Assembly (NCBI GenBank): GCA_026645375.1
Contig: JAPFFX010000190.1
Location: forward strand, 1-5,746
From: Citricoccus sp. WCRC_4
Lineage (GTDB): Bacteria > Actinomycetota > Actinomycetes > Actinomycetales > Micrococcaceae
DNA: 5,746 bases
Direction of reading: 5' to 3'
The notes beneath the pieces are model-generated. The model was not told the DNA's origin and did not search any database. It saw only the letters and a program-made list of their open reading frames with translations. Numbering within the stretch: the first letter of the stretch is position 1; every line of letters starts with the position of its first letter. Made by a program: the position numbers and the translations under genes. Shown here piece by piece: positions 1 to 5,065 of the stretch.

Positions 1-298
1 CGATGCCATGACGGATCAGCCGGCCGGCAACGCCCTGGCCACGGGCTGCCGGGGCGGTGGCCACGCGTCCGATGGCCGGGGTGGTGCCGTGGACGTCCAG
101 GACGCGGATCGTTCCCAGCACGTCGCCGCCCTCGTGGGCCCAGACGTGCACGGTGCCGTCCTGCAGGTCCCGGCCGTCGAGCTCGGGGTAGGGGCAGTCC
201 TGCTCCACGACGAACACCTCGGTCCGCAGGCGCAGCAGGGGGTACAGCTCGGTGGCGGTGATCTGGCCGGCGTCGCGTGTCTCAAGCACAAGGGGCAC
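1..298 (-). CDS. ElaA-like GNAT family N-acetyltransferase, N-terminal part (truncated by window edge)
   Basis: The first 99 codons of a GNAT acetyltransferase that would transfer an acetyl group from acetyl-CoA to an unidentified amine in the cytoplasm. Residues 17-44 carry the ElaA-subfamily signature (ELYPLLRLR, then VFVVEQDCPYPELDGRD). Residues 77-95 form motif A, GRVATAPAARGQGVAGRLI, with the acetyl-CoA pyrophosphate loop RGQGVA fitting Q/R-x-x-G-x-G/A. The C-terminal third lies beyond the left edge. I chose the GTG at 298 because it places the signature at the same distance from the N-terminus as in E. coli ElaA as I recall it; a second GTG at 289 is possible. No clear ribosome binding site precedes either, so translation may depend on the marR transcript, whose stop is about 50 nt upstream on the same strand. 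The overlapping frame starting with ATG at 345 is rich in Pro, Cys and Arg and matches nothing. A link to aromatic metabolism is not evident. Confidence 0.85.
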   Translation of the reverse strand, partial: MPLVLETRDAGQITATELYPLLRLRTEVFVVEQDCPYPELDGRDLQDGTVHVWAHEGGDVLGTIRVLDVHGTTPAIGRVATAPAARGQGVAGRLIRHGI

Positions 299-322
299 CA
301 GGCCAGCGTAGTCGCGTGCCCG

Positions 323-343
323 GCCGGCCCGTACCCGGCCGGC
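323..343 (-). other. Intercistronic GC hairpin between marR and the acetyltransferase gene
   Basis: GCCGGCC at 323-329 and GGCCGGC at 337-343 can pair as a 7-bp stem with a 7-nt loop. It lies between the marR stop (351-353) and the acetyltransferase start (298). No T-tract follows on the minus strand, so it is not a convincing intrinsic terminator. It could reduce read-through, protect the upstream marR message, or be a chance product of GC-rich sequence. Confidence 0.3.
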
Positions 344-350
344 ATCGTGC

Positions 351-836
351 TCAGCGCGGCAGCTCGGACAGCGCCGCGCGACAGGCCCGGAGGTTGCTGG
401 CGAACTCATGGCGGTCAGCCGGCGGGATCGCCGCCAGCAGCTCGGACTCGAGCGCGGACACCGGTCCGCGCAGGGACTCCAGGACCGCGCGGCCCGCCTC
501 CGTCAGGTAGAGGGGGATGCGGCGTCCGTTGGCGGCATCCTCGGCCCGGTGCACGTACCCCGCCTCGAGCAGGGGGGTCATCGTCTCGGCCATCGTCTGG
601 GCCCGGACGAAGGAGCGACGCGCCAGTTCCGAGGACGTGATCCCCGGCCAGCGCGCCAGGACGGCCAGGGCGGTGTACTGGGCGGTGGTCAGTCCGGCCG
701 CCTGCTGCGTCGCCTGCTCCAGCGGGGCGCGTAGCCCCAGCTCCAGCTGCTTGATGGTGTAGATGAACCATCCCTCGACCAGGTCCGGGGGCGCGGCGGC
801 CGGCGAGTGGCTGTCCCGGTCCGGCTCGGTGTCCAT
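351..836 (-). CDS. MarR family transcriptional regulator (CouR/FerC-type context)
   Basis: A 161-residue winged-helix regulator of normal MarR length. The N-terminal helix (about 20-45, DLVEGWFIYTIKQLELGLR) would belong to the dimer interface. GLTTAQYTALAVLA (48-61) leads into the helix-turn-helix (about 66-93, ITSSELARRSFVRAQTMAETM). The wing is residues 97-113 (RAEDAANGRRIPLYLTEAG), where MarR proteins usually have a D-x-R-D/N-R-R motif; C-terminal helices complete the dimer. The ATG at 834-836 was chosen because GAGGGAG (841-847) sits 4 nt upstream; the open frame continues far upstream but only as antisense of the next gene. It is divergent from the hydratase-amidohydrolase unit. CouR and FerC, MarR regulators of hydroxycinnamate genes, are repressors released by aryl-CoA thioesters; a similar role here is inferred from the neighbours. 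Two matching palindromes, upstream of the hydratase and of the acyl-CoA synthetase, are its likely operators. The family call is firm; the ligand is not known. Confidence 0.92.
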   Translation of the reverse strand: MDTEPDRDSHSPAAAPPDLVEGWFIYTIKQLELGLRAPLEQATQQAAGLTTAQYTALAVLARWPGITSSELARRSFVRAQTMAETMTPLLEAGYVHRAEDAANGRRIPLYLTEAGRAVLESLRGPVSALESELLAAIPPADRHEFASNLRACRAALSELPR

Positions 837-882
837 TCCACTCCCTCGTCCGCACTGGCGGGACCCACCCGCACTGGGGGCC

Positions 883-891
883 AACCTAGCA
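883..891 (-). promoter_or_regulatory. Possible extended -10 promoter for marR
   Basis: Read on the minus strand, TGCTAGGTT gives an extended -10 (TG-N-TAGGTT, fitting TAnnnT) about 47 nt upstream of the marR ATG. No matching -35 is seen at 16-18 nt. It lies more than 100 nt from the palindrome at 1000-1018, so direct autorepression would not be simple if this is the only marR promoter. Confidence 0.3.
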
Positions 892-990
892 CGCGGGTGG
901 TCGGTGCCGGCGGCCGTGCAACCGGCGCGGCGAGCGGCACCCCGGTCGCCTCCCGGCCCCTCGCCCTGCGGGTCTGCCGCCCGCCCGTTC

Positions 991-1019
991 TTGACACATG
1001 TTTCAGGCTGCCTGAAACT
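991..1019 (+). promoter_or_regulatory. Promoter of the hydratase-amidohydrolase unit
   Basis: A perfect -35 hexamer TTGACA (991-996) is followed, after 17 nt, by the weak -10 GAAACT (1014-1019). Nearly the whole spacer and most of the -10 are occupied by the palindrome at 1000-1018, so a bound repressor would block RNA polymerase. A start near 1026 would give a leader of about 63 nt before the ATG at 1089, which contains a small hairpin (GCCGGC at 1030-1035 and 1042-1047). The same layout recurs at 4980-5008. Confidence 0.6.
1000..1018. promoter_or_regulatory. MarR-type operator, copy 1 (perfect 19-bp palindrome)
   Basis: GTTTCAGGCTGCCTGAAAC is a perfect inverted repeat with 9-bp arms around a single central T (1009). 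The length and two-fold symmetry suit a MarR dimer. It lies in the marR/hydratase divergent region, between -35 and -10 of the plus-strand promoter. A second copy with one asymmetric position lies at 4989-5007. Such a long perfect palindrome made of AT-containing half-sites in GC-rich DNA, repeated at another promoter of the same locus, is unlikely to be chance. That the divergent MarR protein is the ligand is inferred. Confidence 0.8.
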
Positions 1020-1088
1020 TAGGCGCAGTGCCGGCATCAACGCCGGCCACCACGCACCGGCCGTGGACGACACGCGGAGGAGGCATTC

Positions 1089-1559
1089 ATGGACGTACGC
1101 GAGAGCAGCACGCTCAGGACCACGATTGACGGGATCCCGGAGCTGGTGGGTCACACCTTCGGCCCGTCCTCGTGGTTCCAGGTGACCCAGGACGACGTCG
1201 ACGCCTACGCGCAGGTGTCGAGGGATCACAACCCCATCCACGTCGACCCGGCGGCAGCGGCCCGGAGCCCCTTCGGACGCACGGTCGCACATGGCTACCT
1301 GACCCTGAGCCTGGTGGTGCCGCTGATGGCGGAGGTGTTCGAGGTGACCGACATGGGCACCGGCATGAACTACGGCCTGGACCGGCTGCGGTTCCCGGCT
1401 CCGGTGCCCGTGGGCGCCCGTATCCGCCTGCGGGGCGAGGTCCTGGATACCGCCCCCCTCAATGACGGCCAGCAGGTCACCGTGCGCGTCACCTTCGAGG
1501 TGGAGGGCTCGGCGAAGCCGGCCTGCGTGGCCGACCTGCTGCTGAGGTACTACGCGTGA
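1089..1559 (+). CDS. MaoC-like (R)-specific enoyl-CoA hydratase
   Basis: A 156-residue single hot-dog-fold protein of the MaoC dehydratase family, which adds water to 2-enoyl-CoA thioesters. Residues 44-54, SRDHNPIHVDP, match the hydratase-2 motif (S-x-D-x-N-P-x-H-x-D). Asp46 and His51 correspond to the catalytic pair known from PhaJ (Asp31/His36), followed by FGRTVAHGYL (62-71). NYGLDRLRFPAPVPVG (94-109) is the usual C-terminal strand region of the family. The ATG at 1089 is preceded by GGAGGAGG (1076-1083) with 5-nt spacing. The stop (1557-1559) overlaps a GTG in GTGA, and the next gene follows in the same transcript. With an acyl-CoA synthetase and a CouO-like hydrolase nearby, the likely substrate is an aryl-propenoyl-CoA such as feruloyl- or coumaroyl-CoA. 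The family is certain; the aromatic substrate is inferred, and short-chain or fatty enoyl-CoAs remain possible. Confidence 0.9.
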   Translation: MDVRESSTLRTTIDGIPELVGHTFGPSSWFQVTQDDVDAYAQVSRDHNPIHVDPAAAARSPFGRTVAHGYLTLSLVVPLMAEVFEVTDMGTGMNYGLDRLRFPAPVPVGARIRLRGEVLDTAPLNDGQQVTVRVTFEVEGSAKPACVADLLLRYYA

Positions 1560-1597
1560 ACCCCTGCAGCGCCCTTGACCGAGCCGAGGAGGCCCCC

Positions 1598-2476
1598 GTG
1601 TACGAACCACGGATTGACCTGGAGTCCGTCGTCGCCATCGACACCCACGTGCACATCGAGGCCGATGCCTGTGGTCACGGGGCGCTGCCGAGTGAGCTGA
1701 CGGAGGCGATGGACGCCTACTTCAAGCGCACCGGAGAACGTCCGGGCCTGGATGCCGTGGCCGACTACTACCGGGGGCTGTCCATGGCGGCAGTGGTCTT
1801 CACCGTGGACGCACGCACGGCCATGAAGACCATGCCGAACAGCAGCGAGGAGATCGCGCAGGGGGCCGCCCGGAACAATGACGTGCTGATCCCCTTCGGC
1901 AGCGTGGACCCGTGGCGCGGGCCGGCGGCCATCGAGGACGCCCGCCGCCTGCACGGTGACTTCGGCGTCCGCGGATTCAAGTTCCACCCGAGTGTCCAGG
2001 ACTTCCTGCCCAGCGACCCGCAATTCGACCCACTCTTCACCGTCCTGGAAGAGCTCGGCGTGCCCTGCGTCTTCCACACCGGACAGACGGGCATCGGGGC
2101 CGGGATGCCCGGCGGGTACGGCATCCGGCTGTCCCTGTCCAACCCCATGCACCTGGACGACCTCGCCGCCCGGCACCCCGGTCTGAAGATCATCATGGCC
2201 CACCCCTCGGTGCCGTGGCAGGACGAGGCGATCGCCATCGCCACGCACAAGTCCAACACGTGGATCGACCTCTCGGGGTGGTCACCGAAGTACTTCGAGC
2301 CCAAGCTCGTCCGCGCGGCCCGGACGTACCTCCAGGACAAGGTCCTGTTCGGGTCGGACTACCCGGCCATCACGCCGGAGCGCTGGATGCGCGACTACCG
2401 GGACCTCCAGATGCCCGACGGTGCCACCCGGAAGATCCTCCGGGACAACGCGGTGGCATTGCTCGGTCTTGACTGA
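1598..2476 (+). CDS. couO: Amidohydrolase-2 family protein, probable 4-hydroxyphenyl-beta-ketoacyl-CoA hydrolase (CouO-like)
   Basis: A 292-residue metal-dependent TIM-barrel hydrolase. Metal-site candidates are His17 and His19 (DTHVHIE), His130 (GFKFHPSVQDF), His160 (VFHTGQTG), His202 (IMAHPSVPWQDEA) and Asp254 (FGSDYPAITPERW). The stretches HTGQTGIGAG, SNPMHLDDLA, HPSVPWQDEA and IDLSGWSPKYF resemble, from memory, the group named 4-hydroxyphenyl-beta-ketoacyl-CoA hydrolase. Its Rhodococcus member CouO is reported to act in p-coumarate catabolism, splitting the beta-ketoacyl-CoA to a hydroxybenzoate and acetyl-CoA without a thiolase. The GTG at 1598 was chosen because GAGGAGG (1586-1592) lies 5 nt before it, the same spacing as in the upstream gene. 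A GTG at 1556 would add 14 residues and overlap the hydratase stop by GTGA, but has no comparable site. The gene is co-directional with the MaoC gene. Amidohydrolase family is certain; CouO-type is likely; a decarboxylase of the LigW/gamma-resorcylate type is the main alternative. Confidence 0.83.
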   Translation: MYEPRIDLESVVAIDTHVHIEADACGHGALPSELTEAMDAYFKRTGERPGLDAVADYYRGLSMAAVVFTVDARTAMKTMPNSSEEIAQGAARNNDVLIPFGSVDPWRGPAAIEDARRLHGDFGVRGFKFHPSVQDFLPSDPQFDPLFTVLEELGVPCVFHTGQTGIGAGMPGGYGIRLSLSNPMHLDDLAARHPGLKIIMAHPSVPWQDEAIAIATHKSNTWIDLSGWSPKYFEPKLVRAARTYLQDKVLFGSDYPAITPERWMRDYRDLQMPDGATRKILRDNAVALLGLD

Positions 2477-2508
2477 CGCGCGACCGCGGTGACCGCGGGG
2501 GATCAGTC
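2471..2508. terminator. Possible bidirectional terminator between convergent genes
   Basis: Two nested inverted repeats fill the 26-nt gap between the convergent stops and reach into both gene ends: an outer GACTGA (2471-2476) with TCAGTC (2503-2508), and an inner CCGCGG (2484-2489) with CCGCGG (2493-2498) around a TGA loop. The inner part can also be read as the tandem GACCGCGG-T-GACCGCGG. Neither strand has a good T-tract, so intrinsic termination would be weak. Position, rather than sequence, is the main argument. Confidence 0.4.
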
Positions 2509-3888
2509 CTTGCGGTAGTTCTCCCGCGCGAAGGACGAGTACGGGGCGGGGTACACCGTTGCGCGGATCTGCACCTGGCGGTGGCGCTCCACCGCCGGCT
2601 TGGCGGAGTTCGGCTCCTCGCCCCACACCACGGTGACCTCGGTCCCGGGCTCGGCATGGGAGGCCTCGACGCTTGCCAGGGAGACGAAGACCTGCTCGCC
2701 GGTGATGTACCCGGCGTCGTGGGAGATGCCGACGTCGGCGCCCTCGGCCAGCACCCGGTCGACCTGGTAGACGCCGTACCGGGCCTTGGGGAAGTCGATG
2801 TACTTCGCCGGGGTTCCCGGTTCGTACAGCGAGCGCTGGGCCGCGGAGACGTCCTCAGCGTTCCACACCAGGGTGACCTTGGTGCGCTGCGGATCCTGCG
2901 CCAGGCGTTCGAGGGCGGCGCGCCCGATGAAGTCGTGGTCGAAGGCGACGGTGCGGCCGTAGCCGAGGTCGTAGGGGGTGAGGTAGTAGTCCTCGATGTC
3001 CTCGGAGGTGGCACTTCCGGCCAGCGATCCGGTCCGGGAGGCGGGTAGCCACTCCAGGTACTCGTCCATGCCCTGACCGGTGAAGATCGCCGGCAGCGGT
3101 GAGGGCACCCAGGCCGACTCGAGGTTGGCCGAGGAGTAGGCCTTGGCCCCGACGAGTACGAGGTCGAACTCGGCTCCCGCCTCGATCAGCGCCTCCCGAA
3201 CGCGTTGGCCCTCGCTCCAGGGGCCGAAGAGCTCGAAACCGGGCTGGCCGGCCATGCCGTGGCGAAGCGAGCGGACCTCGACGCCGGCGATGGTGAACGT
3301 GGCCATGTGGAAGAACCTGGTCTTCGGCACGGGAGCGCCGGTGACCTTCTCCATGAGGTCCAGTGCCCGCGGGCCCTGGACCTCGTACCGGTAGAGGACG
3401 GGATCCTGGCCGGGGGTGCGCATCAGGGAATTGGCGTCGCGCTCGAAGGTGACGTCGTAATCACCGGTCTCGCCGATGTACTGGACCCAGTCGAGCACCA
3501 TGAACCAGCCCACGAGGTCGAAACGGTCCTCCTCGAGGTGGAACAGGATGGCGTCGCCGATGAGATAGCCCTCGTGGTTGACGGCGATGAACTGCTTGGC
3601 CTTGTCCACGCCGAAGGTCGCGAAGCTGTTCACGCCGGTGTCGCTGAGCAGCCTGAGCGCATCGGGGCCGGAGATGAACAGGTCGGTCATGTGATGGGAC
3701 TGATCGAGCAGGGCCACGGAGTCACGCCAGGCCAACTGCTCCGAGCGCCAATTGCTGAACTCCGGGGTGACGGGGAAGATCGTGGGCCGGGATTGCGCGT
3801 TGCGCAGCAGTTCCACGGGACTCCCGGCGCGGGCGATGGCCTCGGCGGCGGATTCGGTCTTCGCGGACTGCGGGGCGGAAACGGTCAT
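2503..3888 (-). CDS. ligM: LigM-family tetrahydrofolate-dependent aryl O-demethylase (GcvT fold)
   Basis: A 461-residue aminomethyltransferase-fold protein close in length to Sphingobium LigM (about 470), which moves the methyl of vanillate or 3-O-methylgallate to tetrahydrofolate, giving protocatechuate or gallate plus 5-methyl-THF. LigM-like blocks seen in order: VELLRNAQ (25-32), PEFSNWRSEQLAWRDSVALLDQSHHM (42-67), LRHGMAGQPGFELFGP (208-223), VGAKAYSSANLESAWVPSPLPAIFTG (246-271), IEDYYLTPYDLGYG (298-311), FDHDFIGRAALE (316-327), TLVWNAEDV (339-347) and VTVVWGEE (418-425). Glu219 fits the folate-binding Glu of GcvT proteins. Tyr251 is a candidate for the catalytic tyrosine reported for LigM; the register was not aligned. 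The ATG at 3886-3888 has AGGAG (3894-3898) 5 nt upstream. It is divergent from the LysR gene and convergent with the amidohydrolase. DmdA-type DMSP demethylases share the fold but are about 90 residues shorter. The ring substrate, vanillate or a relative, is inferred. Confidence 0.87.
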   Translation of the reverse strand: MTVSAPQSAKTESAAEAIARAGSPVELLRNAQSRPTIFPVTPEFSNWRSEQLAWRDSVALLDQSHHMTDLFISGPDALRLLSDTGVNSFATFGVDKAKQFIAVNHEGYLIGDAILFHLEEDRFDLVGWFMVLDWVQYIGETGDYDVTFERDANSLMRTPGQDPVLYRYEVQGPRALDLMEKVTGAPVPKTRFFHMATFTIAGVEVRSLRHGMAGQPGFELFGPWSEGQRVREALIEAGAEFDLVLVGAKAYSSANLESAWVPSPLPAIFTGQGMDEYLEWLPASRTGSLAGSATSEDIEDYYLTPYDLGYGRTVAFDHDFIGRAALERLAQDPQRTKVTLVWNAEDVSAAQRSLYEPGTPAKYIDFPKARYGVYQVDRVLAEGADVGISHDAGYITGEQVFVSLASVEASHAEPGTEVTVVWGEEPNSAKPAVERHRQVQIRATVYPAPYSSFARENYRKD

Positions 3889-3942
3889 GGCTGCTCCTGG
3901 GGGATGCGGGTCACGGGGTCGACCAGGTCGGTGCTGTGATCC

Positions 3943-3971
3943 ATGTTACGTAGTCACGCGCATGTTCCTAC
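3943..3971 (-). promoter_or_regulatory. Weak promoter candidate for ligM
   Basis: On the minus strand TAACAT (3948-3943) matches four of six -10 positions, including the key TA and final T. The sequence 17 nt upstream (GTAGGA, 3971-3966) is not a -35. A missing -35 is common at LysR-activated promoters, and the LysR box at 3981-3995 lies just upstream. CATGTT also occurs twice 19 nt apart (3942-3947 and 3961-3966), about two helical turns, and may be an additional contact site. Confidence 0.3.
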
Positions 3972-3980
3972 AGGTTGGGG

Positions 3981-3995
3981 ATAATGATTGCTTAT
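3981..3995. promoter_or_regulatory. LysR-type box (ATAA-N7-TTAT, T-N11-A)
   Basis: ATAATGATTGCTTAT is an inverted repeat with ATAA and TTAT arms around 7 nt, fitting the T-N11-A rule of LysR regulators. It lies in the 146-nt region between the divergent ligM (start 3888) and lysR (start 4035). It sits in an AT-rich patch that stands out from the GC-rich surroundings. GATAAT (3980-3985) overlaps it and could serve as the -10 for lysR, a typical arrangement for autorepression, though no -35 is seen. If TAACAT is the ligM -10, the box would be centred roughly 50 bp upstream of that start site. Confidence 0.6.
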
Positions 3996-4034
3996 GGACA
4001 GAACTTCGGGATTTAGTGGCGCGGGCGGCCTGTC

Positions 4035-4952
4035 GTGGACCTGAACCTGCTGCGCGTGTTCGTCGCGGTCTACGAGACGGGCAGCCTGACCACGGCGGCG
4101 CGCCGGCTCTTCGTCACCCAGCCGGCGGTGAGCCAGGCCCTGGGGCGGCTGCGCCGGGAACTCGATGATCCGCTGTTCGAGCGCGACGGCCGGACCATGC
4201 GTCCCACGCCGGTGGCCTCCACCGTGTTCCCGGCCTTCCGTGAGGCGCTGGTCGGCGTCGACCGCGCCGTGGACGAGGTGCGCGGTTTCGACCCGGCGCT
4301 CACGGAGCGCCGCTTCCGCATCGCCATGTCCGAGCTCGGGGAGGTCGGCTGGGTGCCGGCCATCCTGCGGGCCGTCCGGGCGCAGGCGCCCCGGGTGGGC
4401 GTCGATGTCGTGGCGATGGACGTCCAGGCGTTGCCGGAGTGGCTCTCCCGGGGTGCCGTCGACCTGGCCGTGACGCCCTCGCCGGTCGCGGGTGGCTTCC
4501 ACCATGTGGCCCTGAAGTCCCAGGCGTACGGAGTGGCGATGTCCGCCGGCCACCCACTGGCCGCCACGTCGGTCTCCCTGGAGGACTACCTGGCCGCCGA
4601 GCACGTCACGGTGGGAAGTGATTCCGGTCTGCCCAACCTCGCGGCTGCGCTGGGCCGATTGGGCGTGACCATCCAGCCCAAGGTCACGGTGAACCACTTC
4701 ACCTCCCTGCCGCCGCTGCTGGCGGGGGACCGGCGGCTGATCGCCACCGTCCCCGATTCGATCGCCTCGGGCTGGGCCGCCACCTGGCCACTCATCGTGC
4801 GGCCCCTGCCCTTTGAGATGCAGGCCGTGGACATCCGCCTCTACCGCCGGGCGACCACGCAGCAGACGGCGGCACTGGACTGGATCTTCGCCACCGTGGC
4901 CGCCGCGATCCAGGGGTCCACGGGGCAGTTCTTCGCGATCCACGGGGGCTGA
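4035..4952 (+). CDS. LysR family transcriptional regulator (NahR/NodD-like effector domain)
   Basis: A 305-residue regulator of typical LysR length. Residues 1-60 are the winged-helix DNA-binding domain: DLNLLRVFVAVYETGSLTTAARRL, then VTQPAVSQALGRLR as the recognition helix, DDPLFERDGRTMRPTP as the wing. A linker helix follows to about residue 90, then the type 2 periplasmic-binding-protein-like effector domain from RRFRIAMSEL (92-101). VNHFTSLPPLLAGDRRLIATVP (219-240) resembles the corresponding segment of NahR/NodD/DntR-type regulators, which sense aromatic compounds. The start is GTG at 4035; the nearby ATG (3994) and GTG (4016) are out of frame, and an in-frame TAG lies a few codons upstream. 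No good ribosome binding site is visible. Divergence from ligM and the box between them suggest it activates ligM, perhaps with vanillate or a related aromatic acid as inducer. LysR family is certain; effector and target are inferred. Confidence 0.92.
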   Translation: MDLNLLRVFVAVYETGSLTTAARRLFVTQPAVSQALGRLRRELDDPLFERDGRTMRPTPVASTVFPAFREALVGVDRAVDEVRGFDPALTERRFRIAMSELGEVGWVPAILRAVRAQAPRVGVDVVAMDVQALPEWLSRGAVDLAVTPSPVAGGFHHVALKSQAYGVAMSAGHPLAATSVSLEDYLAAEHVTVGSDSGLPNLAAALGRLGVTIQPKVTVNHFTSLPPLLAGDRRLIATVPDSIASGWAATWPLIVRPLPFEMQAVDIRLYRRATTQQTAALDWIFATVAAAIQGSTGQFFAIHGG

Positions 4953-4955
4953 ACC

Positions 4956-4978
4956 GGCGGCCAGGGGGACGGGCCGCC
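4956..4978 (+). terminator. Hairpin after lysR, possible weak terminator
   Basis: GGCGGCC (4956-4962) pairs with GGCCGCC (4972-4978) as a 7-bp all-GC stem with a 9-nt loop, starting 4 nt after the lysR stop and ending 2 nt before the next -35 hexamer (4980). The following sequence CTTGACG has only a short T run. The position between a stop codon and a new promoter favours a role in insulating the two transcripts. Confidence 0.45.
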
Positions 4979-4979
4979 C

Positions 4980-5008
4980 TTGACGCCTGTTTCAGGATGC
5001 CTGAAACT
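4980..5008 (+). promoter_or_regulatory. Promoter of the acyl-CoA synthetase gene
   Basis: TTGACG (4980-4985) and GAAACT (5003-5008) are separated by 17 nt, exactly as at 991-1019. The palindrome at 4989-5007 begins 3 nt after the -35 in both copies. A start near 5015 gives a leader of about 50 nt. The synthetase gene can thus be transcribed independently of lysR and would be repressed by whatever binds the palindrome. Confidence 0.6.
4989..5007. promoter_or_regulatory. MarR-type operator, copy 2
   Basis: GTTTCAGGATGCCTGAAAC has 8-bp perfect arms around ATG and differs from copy 1 (1000-1018) by one base, which breaks the innermost pair. It sits in the same position relative to the -35 and -10 as copy 1. 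The shared operator predicts joint control of the synthetase and the hydratase-amidohydrolase unit by the MarR protein encoded at 351-836. Confidence 0.78.
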
Positions 5009-5065
5009 GCTGGTGGGATCCGTCACATGGGCGGGCGCCCTCCCTCGCGGTACAGGAGCGTTCGG

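Noticed and set aside
16..345. Minus-strand frame starting at ATG 345 near the left edge
   Set aside because: The product is low-complexity (Pro, Cys, Arg, Ser); the adjacent frame on the same strand encodes an ElaA-type acetyltransferase with recognisable motifs.
8..640. Plus-strand open frame of 210 codons across the acetyltransferase and marR genes
   Set aside because: Antisense to two recognisable genes; Gly/Arg/Pro-rich with no domain signal.
1000..1018. The palindrome as a transposon end, attachment site or CRISPR repeat
   Set aside because: Only two copies, 4 kb apart, each locked at the same spacing to -35 and -10 hexamers, with no transposase, integrase, target duplication or spacer pattern; an operator explains it better.
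1030..1047. Leader hairpin before the hydratase gene as a riboswitch
   Set aside because: Only a 6-bp GCCGGC self-complementary stem; no larger conserved fold can be seen, and such stems are frequent in GC-rich DNA.
837..1610. Minus-strand reading frame that extends the MarR protein by some 258 residues at its N-terminus
   Set aside because: It runs antisense to the hydratase gene and through the intergenic operator, has no family resemblance, and the ATG at 836 with its GAGGGAG site gives a normal-length MarR protein.
3205..3939. Long plus-strand open frame (244 codons) antisense to the demethylase
   Set aside because: It is a complementary-frame shadow of a GC-rich gene; the Gly/Val/Glu/Asp-rich product shows no motifs, and the opposite strand encodes a clear LigM-like protein throughout.
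3954..4943. Minus-strand open frame of 329 codons opposite lysR
   Set aside because: Shadow frame, rich in Gly, Arg and His, antisense to a complete LysR protein.
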